Shown: piece after piece, positions 26,698-35,672 of the stretch
Numbering within the stretch: position 1 is the first letter of the stretch
How the letters are laid out: each line of letters begins with the position of its first letter
NCBI GenBank assembly: GCA_002501605.1
Contig: DANW01000030.1
Coordinates: 31,004-95,003, forward strand
Length of the DNA: 64,000 nucleotides
Direction: 5' to 3'
DNA from: Euryarchaeota archaeon UBA28
GTDB taxonomy: Archaea; Thermoplasmatota; Poseidoniia; Poseidoniales; Thalassarchaeaceae
Position numbers and translations under genes: made by a program
Notes under the pieces: generated by a model
What the model saw: only the letters and a program-made list of their open reading frames with translations
Databases searched by the model: none
Told to the model about the DNA's origin: nothing

Positions 26698-28386
26698 CTA
26701 CTTCCTGTTGTCTCTCCACCAGAGTGTAATACTTTCAGTTACTGGGCCATCTAGAACGATTAGCTCGGTGTTGTTAAATCTCTCTATGCTTTGAATTTCT
26801 GTTTCTGTCGTTGTTCCCATGCAAATCACAGTATCCGGTACGGGTAGCTCGTTGTAATCCCAAGACCTGGCAGACGAGGGAGAGGAGATGAGCAAGACAT
26901 CATTTCTTTCCATCCCATCAAACTCCACAATCTTTCTCGAATTTTGATATCCAACCCATGAACTAACCGTAAAACCTGACTTTCTGAGATTATTCACCAT
27001 ATCGTCAGTACCAACGTTGGATCTCGGTATGAGAAGAGGAACACGCTTAGAGATATTTTTCTTGATGTATTTTTCAAGCTCTTTGGAGTTCTTGGCGTTG
27101 GCGCATATTGAGGCAGGGTTTCCGTGTTGGAAACATGATCGCGCAGTCCCTGCCCCTATAGCAAGCCACTGGATTCTACCAAGATCAGGAATTACTTCTA
27201 TCATCTTCGAAGCACACTTTGAGGCAAATGGAGATGTAAGCACTAATATCGGCCATTTATTCCTAGGAATAGAAAAATTAAGACGAAACTCGGGCCAATT
27301 ATCTTTAATTTCTGTTAATTCAATGACCGGTGTGTTTAGAACCTCAATACCGATATCTCCTAGTTTCACCCTCATTCTATCAGAATTCAACGTTGAGACT
27401 AATCTTGAAGAGCCTCGAAAACCCATATCATGTTTAGTGTCCGAGTCGGTTTCTGATTCCGGAAGAGGTCCATTTTTATCAATTGCCAGAAGCTCGAAAT
27501 TCCCTCCGGATGAATATCGATCCCTCCAATCTTCAGGGGCAATGTATCCATGCGACTCACCATCCACACACTCTACTCCCACTGGAGTTCTGCACCCTCC
27601 TCCCAGATATTTCAGAATCCTGCGTTCTTCACCTACTGAAACTTCGGTATTGTGATGATTTAGTATTTCTCTTACCCAACTAAACTCTGTCAATTTTTCT
27701 GTCAAACAATGTACGACTATCGCTCCCTGTCCCGGTGCAGTAGGCCAATCTATTGGATTTATCCTCATCGCATGTATGTCAAGGCTACCCTCTGGCAGTG
27801 CATCTAGTTGAGCAAGTCGCTGAATCCCAGCTTCAGCTAGGATGATACCCTCAACTCTCCCTTGGAGAAGCCTCTCAATTCTTGTCTCCACTCTTCCCCT
27901 TATCGCCAATGGAATAACATCATCCCTCTTAGACAAGAAAAATGACTGCCTCCTAACAGATGACGTACCTATCCTTCCACCTTTAGGAAATGTATCCAAG
28001 ACCATATCCAAGTCACTGGACTCAGATGAATTGATAACTTCGCCCAATCTCTTAGTTCCTTTTCCCTCGTATGAAAGCAGAATGATATCAGAGGTAACCC
28101 CCCTCTCTAGATATGCCAAAGTCGATATCCTATCATCGTAATCGACCGGGACATCCTTGCTAGAATGCACCGCAATATCTATTTCGTCAAGAAATAATCT
28201 TTCATCGACCGATTTGACAAATTGTCCAACATTCGTCGAAAGATTACCTCCTAAGGACAGATCGCCGGTTGATTTGATTCCGATCATGTCTACCTCAGCA
28301 TCATTATCCCGTAATTTTCCGGCGGCTAGCTCTGATTGCCACATCGCTAACTTGGATGTCCTACTTCCAAGCCTTATTTTCTTCAA
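26698..28386 (-). CDS. hemCD: Porphobilinogen deaminase fused to uroporphyrinogen III synthase
   Basis: A bifunctional 562-residue protein. Residues 1 to about 320 are HemC: RLGSRTSKLAMWQ, AVHSSKDVP with the catalytic Asp, RGRVETRIERLLQG, and the dipyrromethane-cofactor cysteine in GGGCRTPVG. After a linker, residues about 335-562 carry the weakly conserved bilobal HemD fold: SRLVSTLNSDRMRVKLGDIGIEV, WPILVLTSPFAS, WLAIGAGTAR, LIPRSNVGTDDMVNNLRKSGF, LLISSPSSARSW and VICMGTTTETEI. It makes and cyclises hydroxymethylbilane in one chain. Translation appears to begin at a TTG overlapping the hemA stop (TTGA). The HemD assignment rests on fold-level pattern and position. Confidence 0.92.
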   Translation of the reverse strand: MKKIRLGSRTSKLAMWQSELAAGKLRDNDAEVDMIGIKSTGDLSLGGNLSTNVGQFVKSVDERLFLDEIDIAVHSSKDVPVDYDDRISTLAYLERGVTSDIILLSYEGKGTKRLGEVINSSESSDLDMVLDTFPKGGRIGTSSVRRQSFFLSKRDDVIPLAIRGRVETRIERLLQGRVEGIILAEAGIQRLAQLDALPEGSLDIHAMRINPIDWPTAPGQGAIVVHCLTEKLTEFSWVREILNHHNTEVSVGEERRILKYLGGGCRTPVGVECVDGESHGYIAPEDWRDRYSSGGNFELLAIDKNGPLPESETDSDTKHDMGFRGSSRLVSTLNSDRMRVKLGDIGIEVLNTPVIELTEIKDNWPEFRLNFSIPRNKWPILVLTSPFASKCASKMIEVIPDLGRIQWLAIGAGTARSCFQHGNPASICANAKNSKELEKYIKKNISKRVPLLIPRSNVGTDDMVNNLRKSGFTVSSWVGYQNSRKIVEFDGMERNDVLLISSPSSARSWDYNELPVPDTVICMGTTTETEIQSIERFNNTELIVLDGPVTESITLWWRDNRK

Positions 28387-29747
28387 GCGCTAGCCCCCAT
28401 GAGAGAGTCTAAGTTACTCATACGGACCATTTCTCTCATGACATCAAATGAAATTTCTGACAGGAGATCAGAATTGATATCCCTATCTGTGTTCATGACC
28501 ATATTTTGCAGATCATTTTCATTAAAAATACTATCCTGATTACATATCCATGTTGCTATCTCTCTTGAGAAAGCCTTCATCTGAGATGCCTCTGAGGACC
28601 GACATTCCAGAGCCCCCCAGTCTTGAGATTTAGATTCAAGAGTCGAGTAGACATGCGCCCTAAATCTTGATTGAGTTCTTCCATTCAAAGCCTTCATGAA
28701 CCTCTCTTCTATTGCAGATATGATAAGATTGCCGGAGTCAACGGTCTTCTCGTATTCCCACTCCTTCCCAAGCTTGTGAGCTGACCTTATCCAATACTCC
28801 ATATCCATTAATCCCTGTTCGGTGCTAAGACCATTCCTATCAATGGAAGGTGGCCATGAAAAATCCATGACCTTCGTTGTTTCGGGCACGGGTAGAGGAT
28901 TCTCGCGATTGAATGTGGGGAATGTGTTTCTGATTGTCGATATTACGATTGAGGGGTTCTCTTCCCCCTTCCATTCCTCAAAGCTCTTGAAGTTGATCAA
29001 GTCAACTAATTCAGGGGTTCTTTTCGAAGACTCTTCTTTTGACCGTGTCACGACATGAATATTTTTCTGACCCAACCCAATTAGAATTTCTACAGCCTTC
29101 CTGCCCATCGAGCCGTAGCCGATTACGGTGATCGATCCTTGGTTATCTTCGCTTATTGCCTGCTGTATAGCAGTGGTGCCAAGACTCAGCATTGATTCCG
29201 GGGTCTTAGTAAAACCAAGCTCCTTCCTCAAGCCTCTATTGGCCGCTACGGCATGGTCTAGGAACGTTGCGTTGTGCGTACTCAAAAGCTTTGACTCCTT
29301 ATGCCATGCTATGGCGTCTCTGAATTGGCTCATGACCTGCAGCTCTCCGATTATGAAGGAATCTAATCCAGAGCAAATCTTGACTAGGTGCCTCCAAGCT
29401 TCCATCCCTTTGAAGGTATCAAACGGGGCATAATCTAATACTGAATTACTGAGGACACTATTTTTGAGATGACTCACAGAGCAATCGAACCCCACGAACA
29501 GGACCCTGTTACAGGTTGAGAACTCAAAAACATCACATCCGGCAGCCTCGGATAATCGCATTACATGGCTTTTTCTCTCCGGCTCGTTCATACCCTCACT
29601 CGTTAACTCCTTTACGAACTCAAGATTATCTTTGGATAATCTCATACCTATCATTGACACACTTTCAATTCTCTTCGCTATATGCTCATTTCCATCAGTG
29701 GGAACGCTATCCTTCAGAAGTCGACTGAAGTCAAAAGTTACACTCAT
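28383..29747 (-). CDS. hemA: Glutamyl-tRNA reductase
   Basis: First enzyme of the C5 route, reducing glutamyl-tRNA(Glu) to glutamate-1-semialdehyde with NADPH. The 454 residues include the nucleophilic cysteine in FSTCNRVLFVG, GLDSFIIGELQVMSQ, the Rossmann motif ITVIGYGSMGRKAVEIL and the long C-terminal dimerisation helix region. The first strand is divergent: where most GluTRs have a G-x-[NS]-H-x-[TS]-A-P motif, this one reads IGMRLSKDN. The frame opens with a GTG at 29756; the ATG at 29747 is preceded by GGTGAT, a good archaeal Shine-Dalgarno. It leads the operon, with a TATA-like TTCATAAG near 29793-29800. Confidence 0.94.
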   Translation of the reverse strand: MSVTFDFSRLLKDSVPTDGNEHIAKRIESVSMIGMRLSKDNLEFVKELTSEGMNEPERKSHVMRLSEAAGCDVFEFSTCNRVLFVGFDCSVSHLKNSVLSNSVLDYAPFDTFKGMEAWRHLVKICSGLDSFIIGELQVMSQFRDAIAWHKESKLLSTHNATFLDHAVAANRGLRKELGFTKTPESMLSLGTTAIQQAISEDNQGSITVIGYGSMGRKAVEILIGLGQKNIHVVTRSKEESSKRTPELVDLINFKSFEEWKGEENPSIVISTIRNTFPTFNRENPLPVPETTKVMDFSWPPSIDRNGLSTEQGLMDMEYWIRSAHKLGKEWEYEKTVDSGNLIISAIEERFMKALNGRTQSRFRAHVYSTLESKSQDWGALECRSSEASQMKAFSREIATWICNQDSIFNENDLQNMVMNTDRDINSDLLSEISFDVMREMVRMSNLDSLMGASA

Positions 29748-29756
29748 AGCAATCAC

Positions 29757-30207
29757 CGGGGCTACACTCCCAGACTCCCGTCTAACCCACCCCTTATGAA
29801 CATCGTTTAACGAAAATCTGTGACGATGATTTGATTTCCATCATCCGGAACTTGCTAGAGTGATGCGGCCTTGATGCAAATTCGCACGCCCTTTATGTGT
29901 GGGTCTGCATAAGTCATGGCATGGAGCAGAGTTTGGACCTACAGATTGCCGCCCTGATTTTTCTTGGCGGCACGAAGAACCTCGTCTCCGAAAAGGAGCA
30001 TGGAGACGTTGAAAGAATGAGTGAAGACGAGGGCATTGAATGCGATCCGTCAATCCCGCACACGATACTCAATACAACTACCACCAGTTTCTTCCCATTC
30101 CGCACACCTCTAGATTTTCCCTAGCCGGTTAGACAGTAGTTTATGAACCGATTTTGGTATCGATAGCCACGAAGACAATTGAGTCATGTCGACGCCCTTG
30201 CTCTTCC
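29757..30207. other. Divergent intergenic region between hemA and hemH
   Basis: The only gap of more than 300 bases in the window. It separates the divergent heme operon and hemH, so it must hold both promoters. A plus-strand frame from ATG 29921 to 30124 (67 residues, beginning MEQSLDLQIAALIFLGG) is open but resembles no family I know and ends in a low-complexity tail. Overlapping minus-strand frames are no better. I see no tRNA, repeat or clear RNA structure. Confidence 0.5.
29793..29800 (-). promoter_or_regulatory. Candidate TATA box of the heme operon
   Basis: Minus-strand TTCATAAG centred about 49 bases upstream of the hemA ATG. It would place transcription start roughly 20-25 bases before the ATG, leaving room for the GGTGAT ribosome-binding site immediately upstream of the start. 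This is a motif match only. Confidence 0.4.
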
Positions 30208-30210
30208 ATG

Positions 30211-31416
30211 ATGGCATTTTCAAAAAAATCTGACAAGCAGTGTGATATCATGAATCCAAATTTCATTCCACCCAAGAGGAAGACAAAGGTTGTCTTTGTG
30301 CAACTGGGATCCCCTGAGAGCCCGACACCAAAAGCTCTCAGAAAATACCTCAGGGAATTTTTGGGCGATCCAAGGCTAATAGATCTCAACCCATTGCTGT
30401 GGAAATTTATATTGAATTTTTTCGTGTTGCCATTCCGACCAAAAAAATCCGCAAAACTGTACGAGAGAATATGGGATGGGGAGAGTTTCCCACTCATCAC
30501 CAACACTGAAGAGTTTACGAACAGGGTAAGAGAGAACCTGAAAGAGATGGATCCAGAAGGATATGTAGAGGTCAATCATGCCTTCCTGCTTTCCCCCCCA
30601 TACGTTAACGAAGTCTACGATAGTTGGGAAGAAGATCTCAGGAATGGAAGAGGCGCAACCAAGCTAATGGTAATACCAATGTTTCCCCAATATTCTGAAA
30701 GCACAGTAGCATCGGGAATTGATGCACTTGCTAAGGAATTGTCAAAGAGAGTAAAGATCCCTACTTTTGAAGTTATAACAAACTTCCACCGCACACACGC
30801 TTTCGTGGACAACTCCGTCAAGATGATTGACACGAAACTGGAAGAACTCAAGTCGAAAGGGATTGAAGCAGATAAGCTACTCTTGACATTCCATGGCATG
30901 CAAAAGAGGCGTGTCGTGGAAAAGGGTGATGATTACTATCGTCACTGCTATGAGACATTCAGACTGATAGTCGACAGACTTCAAAATATTGACCCTGACA
31001 GAGCAATAATGACGTTCCAAAGCAAATTCGGCTCTGAAGAGTGGATAACTCCCTACACAGAGGACACAGTAGAAGAACTAATTTCAGATGGCGACAAGGA
31101 GATAGTAGTCTACTCGCCTAGCTTCGTAGTTGATTGTTTAGAGACAACAGATGAACTTGGTTACGAGCTAGCAAAGGATGCAAAGGAATGGGGAGGCAAT
31201 ATCCACACTGTTGATTGCCTCAACGTAGAGAATGATTGGTGTAGGGACTTCGCCAAATACACGTTTACTCAAGCAGAAGGATCTGCTCAGGAAAAAGAAG
31301 ATATGGAGTATCAACTAGTACCATCAGATTACGAAAGCATGCCTCCCCTGACTATGGAGGAGCCAAGATTCTCAGCATCAAAAGAGGTCCTCCACCACAC
31401 TCTGGAAAACGATTAA
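30211..31416 (+). CDS. hemH: Ferrochelatase
   Basis: Inserts Fe2+ into protoporphyrin IX to give protoheme, completing the pathway begun by the divergent operon. The 401-residue protein has KVVFVQLGSPESPTPKALRKYL, the catalytic histidine in LTFHGMQKRRV, TFQSKFGSEEWITPYTEDT and VYSPSFVVDCLETTDELG with the conserved Glu. The core is about 330 residues; roughly 40 extra C-terminal residues lack a known motif. The frame is open from a TTG at 30154, but the ATG pair at 30208/30211 or the ATG at 30250 are better starts. No membrane segment is obvious. Confidence 0.96.
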   Translation: MAFSKKSDKQCDIMNPNFIPPKRKTKVVFVQLGSPESPTPKALRKYLREFLGDPRLIDLNPLLWKFILNFFVLPFRPKKSAKLYERIWDGESFPLITNTEEFTNRVRENLKEMDPEGYVEVNHAFLLSPPYVNEVYDSWEEDLRNGRGATKLMVIPMFPQYSESTVASGIDALAKELSKRVKIPTFEVITNFHRTHAFVDNSVKMIDTKLEELKSKGIEADKLLLTFHGMQKRRVVEKGDDYYRHCYETFRLIVDRLQNIDPDRAIMTFQSKFGSEEWITPYTEDTVEELISDGDKEIVVYSPSFVVDCLETTDELGYELAKDAKEWGGNIHTVDCLNVENDWCRDFAKYTFTQAEGSAQEKEDMEYQLVPSDYESMPPLTMEEPRFSASKEVLHHTLEND

Positions 31417-31479
31417 TTTCAGTTAAACGTCCAATCAATGTACCATTCTCTTGATATGTGGTATCATATTGGGGTAACT

Positions 31480-33978
31480 ATGGCCTACAGCAAGTACACC
31501 TCCATTTTCATCCTGTCCATGATGCTGAGTGCGGGTTGTCTTTCCGCAATGGATGATATAGCTGAAATTGAGGAGGAGGTAATCGACTCGGTACTAGATT
31601 GGCTAGATAGTGAGTACCCCCATCTAGATCTCCCAGCTCGTGAGAGGTCTTCTCCAGTACTCGAGACTTATGGCCAGTGCGAACCTCTTCTGGAAGATCT
31701 GAGGGATTCGATATACAACGAGATGCTAGTCTCCCTAGATCAGCATTCATACTGGCATTGGGCAAGTCCACAGTGGCGTAATGGAGTTGTCTTCGCCGAG
31801 GATGATGTAGCGATGATGGATGGTGCTACCGAGGCCATATCAGCTGAATCTGGATCTAATTCAGGAGCGTCAACAGATAGTAATTCGGGACGCGAGGGGC
31901 AGTTCTCTGGAACCAACAACCAGGAGGATGGTGTTGATGAAGCCGATTTTCTTAAGACAGATGGATACCACATATACATGTTAAACGGAAACCTTCTGGT
32001 CATAATGGGGGTTCCTGAGTTTGGCGAACTCACACTGGAGTCCAATATCAGCATACAGGGCTCTCCGATACAGATGATGCTTGAGGGCGATAGACTGGTC
32101 ATTGTGTCTTCCATCTATCTACGAGACTTGGCACCCGGCGACCCACTAAGGGACCTGATGTCCAAAGAGGTCACAGTAAGCTACCCTGGCGAGGAAGAGT
32201 ACTCCTACTCTTACACGCGCGTTCAGAATCTAGTAAAGTACACTGTAGTAGACATAACTGACAGAAACGCTCCAGAAGTAGAGAGTGAACTCTACATCGA
32301 AGGGAACTACCACACTGCCAGATTAGTGGATGGAACAATGAGATCTGTCACCCATCTATGGACCTACATCGACGAACTAATGACATGGGTATATCTTCCG
32401 GATACATATTGGATGACGGAAAATGAAGAGGATAAGATGAATATCTGGAACCAGAGCATGGAGGATACCATCGCCTCCAACCGGGCAATTATCGATAATC
32501 TGACCATGGATGACTTCGCGCCTCACGTCTACGAGCTAGGTGAAGAGGGCCTCTTCCAGCACCCAATCACATCCGATGACTGCGGCGAATACTCGGCTAG
32601 TGCAGACAGTGCGGGCCGTGGATTTAGTACAATCATGACCATTGAGCTACTCGGAGAGGAGCCTCAGATGCAATTAGACCACATCACTTCAACATGGGCA
32701 CACGTCTACGCCTCTCAGGATGTCATGGTGCTCGCAGAACCAGCCAATGACTGGTGGTGGTTCTGGAGAAACTTCGACTGGGACGACGCAACTAATATTC
32801 ACGTATTCGACATCAGTGACCCTTCTGAGACTACTTATCTCGCATCTGGAAGAGTTGATGGGACAGTCCAGGATCAGTTTTCCATCTCGGAATTCAATGA
32901 TGTAATCCGTGTAGCCACCACAGAGGATGCGTGGGGGCGCTGGTGGCTAGAAGGTACCGAAGAGTGGACTGGCCCAACCAATAATGTGTTCACTCTCGCA
33001 GTCGCAGAATGCATGATTCCAGAGGGATGCGATGACTCAACTACTGAATTGGTCCAAATCGGCCACTTAGGAGATATTGCACCAGATGAGCGTATTTGGA
33101 GTGCTCGATTTGTTGGAAACAGAGCCTATCTTGTCACATTCGAGATTATTGATCCTCTTTGGGTAATAGATCTGACTAATCCATTCGAGCCAGCGATATT
33201 AGGAGAGCTCGAGGTCCCAGGAGTTTCTACCTACATACATCCTGTTGATTCAGAAACTCTCCTGACAATCGGAATCGGTCCCGGGCCAGATGGGCTCGGA
33301 CTAGACTGGTCCATGACACAGGTTTCACTCTTCGATGTCAGTGACCCAACCAACCCCACATTAGCGGATTCACTACAGTTGTCGCCTGCATTCGAGGACG
33401 ATTATTGTGACGAATGGGGATGTGGATGGTCGTGGTCACACTCAGAGGCCACATATGAGCACAAGGCATTCACCTACTGGGCCCCAGAACAACTTCTCGC
33501 AGTCCCACTGTCTACTTACAGGTACATCTACGAACAGATCGAGATTGACGACACCACCTACACATACTCTGGATACGAGTTTGTCTCGACACTTGAACTG
33601 GTCAATATCGATGCGGAGAATGGAACACTATCTACTCATGGAATGGTTAACCACTCCGAGTTCTACAATGATGACGGGCTATCTAGTTGGTGGAGTGGGT
33701 CAACCAGTATCCGTAGATCGATTTTCATGGGCGACTACATCTATGCCTTCTCTTCGGCAGGTGCCTCTGTTCACAGGACCGGTGACCTCACTTCCATGGT
33801 CGAACTTGAGATTCCTGGATACGAAAATCCAGCCATTTACTACTATGAGACAGAGGGTGAATTGGAGTCAGAAGACTCAGCAAATAAAGATGATGACGAT
33901 GGAGAGTCCCAATCCTCATCGGGAGATAGCGAGACTCATCCTTGTAACGAACCAGATGCCGAAAACTGCGATGATTAG
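31480..33978 (+). CDS. Beta-propeller lipoprotein (secreted beta-propeller family)
   Basis: An 832-residue surface protein. It starts with a lipoprotein-type signal, MAYSKYTSIFILSMMLSAGC, where Cys20 would be the lipidated residue. The signature NNQEDGVDEADFLKTDGYHIYML and the repeated blades (VVDITDRNAPEVESEL, VFDISDPSETTYLASG, LFDVSDPTNPTLADSL) identify the secreted beta-propeller family (Beta_propel) common in archaea. The C-terminus is acidic and low in complexity (DSANKDDDDGES). Function is unknown; members are thought to bind or process extracellular ligands. An upstream ATG at 31438 would put 14 polar residues ahead of the signal, so I chose 31480. Confidence 0.9.
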   Translation: MAYSKYTSIFILSMMLSAGCLSAMDDIAEIEEEVIDSVLDWLDSEYPHLDLPARERSSPVLETYGQCEPLLEDLRDSIYNEMLVSLDQHSYWHWASPQWRNGVVFAEDDVAMMDGATEAISAESGSNSGASTDSNSGREGQFSGTNNQEDGVDEADFLKTDGYHIYMLNGNLLVIMGVPEFGELTLESNISIQGSPIQMMLEGDRLVIVSSIYLRDLAPGDPLRDLMSKEVTVSYPGEEEYSYSYTRVQNLVKYTVVDITDRNAPEVESELYIEGNYHTARLVDGTMRSVTHLWTYIDELMTWVYLPDTYWMTENEEDKMNIWNQSMEDTIASNRAIIDNLTMDDFAPHVYELGEEGLFQHPITSDDCGEYSASADSAGRGFSTIMTIELLGEEPQMQLDHITSTWAHVYASQDVMVLAEPANDWWWFWRNFDWDDATNIHVFDISDPSETTYLASGRVDGTVQDQFSISEFNDVIRVATTEDAWGRWWLEGTEEWTGPTNNVFTLAVAECMIPEGCDDSTTELVQIGHLGDIAPDERIWSARFVGNRAYLVTFEIIDPLWVIDLTNPFEPAILGELEVPGVSTYIHPVDSETLLTIGIGPGPDGLGLDWSMTQVSLFDVSDPTNPTLADSLQLSPAFEDDYCDEWGCGWSWSHSEATYEHKAFTYWAPEQLLAVPLSTYRYIYEQIEIDDTTYTYSGYEFVSTLELVNIDAENGTLSTHGMVNHSEFYNDDGLSSWWSGSTSIRRSIFMGDYIYAFSSAGASVHRTGDLTSMVELEIPGYENPAIYYYETEGELESEDSANKDDDDGESQSSSGDSETHPCNEPDAENCDD

Positions 33979-33998
33979 TATAACTCCCTCAGGACTTG

Positions 33999-35351
33999 TC
34001 ACTCAAACCTAAGAGCCCTTCCAACTGTTCCGGGCTGGGCGATTGGAAGCCCACGTAGATCTCCTCCCACTTTCCTCTTATGTACAACCTTGCCATCGAC
34101 GATGGTGTAAATTGGCCAACCGGTAATCTCCCTTCCTGCATAAGGCGTCCATCCTACCCTCGTCCATGTGTCTGAATCAGAGACTATCCTCCTTGTATCA
34201 AGATCTACAAGAGTCAAATCACCATCAAAACCCTCGATAAGTGAGCCCTTGTTTTTTATTCCGTAAACTCTAGCCGGGCCTTCGCACATCCATTTGACCA
34301 CGTCAGAAACACTACATTGCTTATCCATGGCATGGGTAAGCATCATGGGAAGGGAGGTATCTACTCCAGGCATTCCTGCAGGAGCGTTTGGATAACCTAC
34401 TGATTTAGATTCCAATGTGTGTGGCGCGTGATCGGTAACTACACAGTCGATCGTGCCATCCTTTAGCCTCCTCCACAGAGAATCCTTGTCATCAGTATAC
34501 CTTATTGGAGGATTCATCAAGGCACGAACTCCAAGCTCTTCCACATCATCTTGATCGAAAGTAAGATGTTGGGTACAGACCTCTGTGGTTATGAGTTCGC
34601 CTTTGTTCAAGGACAACCAATCTGCTTCAGCACCACTAGTCAGGTGAACTATGTGTAGCCTATGATCATGATCTTTAGCCAGTGCAGAAGCTCTTTTCGT
34701 AGCAATTAGTGCGCACTCCACATCCCTACATTCGGCATGGGCGGCAATATCTTCCCTATGTTTGAACTGTGGTATTCTAGACTGCAATCTATCTTCATCC
34801 TCTGCATGGGTGGCTATCACTCCTCCCGTGTTGGCAAAAATATCCTCAAGATGCTTCTGTTCATGAACAAGCAAATCACCAGTACTACTGCCCATGAAGA
34901 CTTTGATACCACAAACACCGTCCATTCCCTCAACACTGCGCATCTCCTGAACATTGCTCGAAGTGGCCCCAATGAAAAAACCATGATTCGTAACAGTTTT
35001 CCTTGCTGCTAATTGAATCTTGAATTCTAGCTCTGCTCTACTAGTCGCATTAGGAACAGTATTGGGCATATCAAGAAACGATGTGATTCCCCCAGCAGCA
35101 GCAGCCCTGCTCCCACTTTCCAGATCCTCCTTCTCAGGATTTCCTGGATCTCGGAAGTGAACGTGTGGATCGATAGCTCCAGGGAGCATATAAAGTCCAG
35201 TAGCATCAATAATCAGTTCTCCGGGATGATGATCCAGCCCGCCGTTTGGAGCTATAGTTTTGATAATTCCAGATTTAATCCGGAGATCCCCCTCTGCAAT
35301 ACCACTTGGAAGAACCATTGCTGCATTCTGGATTAGTACGTCCCCGCCCAT
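33999..35351 (-). CDS. pyrC: Dihydroorotase
   Basis: Zinc amidohydrolase that cyclises N-carbamoyl-aspartate to dihydroorotate in pyrimidine synthesis. About 450 residues with metal ligands in IDPHVHFRDPG, FLDMPNT, GIKVFMGSSTGDL carrying the carboxylated-lysine position, THAEDED, HIVHLTS and TDHAPHTLESK with the catalytic Asp. It belongs to the long class I type. The frame opens at 35384, but MGGDVLIQNAAMVL at 35351 is the usual N-terminus. Allantoinase is the nearest alternative; dihydroorotase is preferred because no allantoin genes are nearby. Confidence 0.92.
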   Translation of the reverse strand: MGGDVLIQNAAMVLPSGIAEGDLRIKSGIIKTIAPNGGLDHHPGELIIDATGLYMLPGAIDPHVHFRDPGNPEKEDLESGSRAAAAGGITSFLDMPNTVPNATSRAELEFKIQLAARKTVTNHGFFIGATSSNVQEMRSVEGMDGVCGIKVFMGSSTGDLLVHEQKHLEDIFANTGGVIATHAEDEDRLQSRIPQFKHREDIAAHAECRDVECALIATKRASALAKDHDHRLHIVHLTSGAEADWLSLNKGELITTEVCTQHLTFDQDDVEELGVRALMNPPIRYTDDKDSLWRRLKDGTIDCVVTDHAPHTLESKSVGYPNAPAGMPGVDTSLPMMLTHAMDKQCSVSDVVKWMCEGPARVYGIKNKGSLIEGFDGDLTLVDLDTRRIVSDSDTWTRVGWTPYAGREITGWPIYTIVDGKVVHKRKVGGDLRGLPIAQPGTVGRALRFE

Positions 35352-35426
35352 GGTACCACTGGTACTTGGCGTGTATTCTAGCACATCACCATTGCCGTAA
35401 TATACGGGCTGGGAATTGAGGTTGTG

Positions 35427-35437
35427 TTCATATATGG
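35427..35437 (+). promoter_or_regulatory. TATA box of the initiator tRNA gene
   Basis: TTCATATATGG centred about 24 bases before the tRNA 5' end, the spacing expected if transcription starts at or very near the mature tRNA. Confidence 0.55.
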
Positions 35438-35455
35438 CAAATGCACCGGGCGCAC

Positions 35456-35533
35456 AACGGGTTGGAGTAGTCAGGTTATCTCGTCGGGCTCATAACCCGG
35501 AGATCGGTGGTTCAAATCCACCACCCGTTACCA
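35456..35533 (+). tRNA. tRNA-Met(CAT), initiator type
   Basis: Complete cloverleaf: acceptor AACGGGT/ACCCGTT, anticodon loop CTCATAA (anticodon CAT) on stem TCGGG/CCCGG, T-arm GGTGG-TTCAAAT-CCACC, discriminator A, and CCA encoded in the DNA. Two initiator hallmarks are present: an A1:U72 pair and three consecutive G:C pairs at the bottom of the anticodon stem. No intron. Confidence 0.95.
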
Positions 35534-35672
35534 ATAGTAAATCTAAACTGAAAGTGAAAAAACGTGTTACTGCATATAAATTTGACAAAATAATCACTTT
35601 CAAAATACAGATGCACCCCATCGTTTGTTCATATACCTCCGTGTACCGGATGGGCTCATACAAGGTGAGGAA

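Noticed and set aside
29897..30124. 75-codon frame between hemA and hemH
   Set aside because: No recognisable family, a low-complexity end and competing frames on the other strand; noted only in the intergenic entry.
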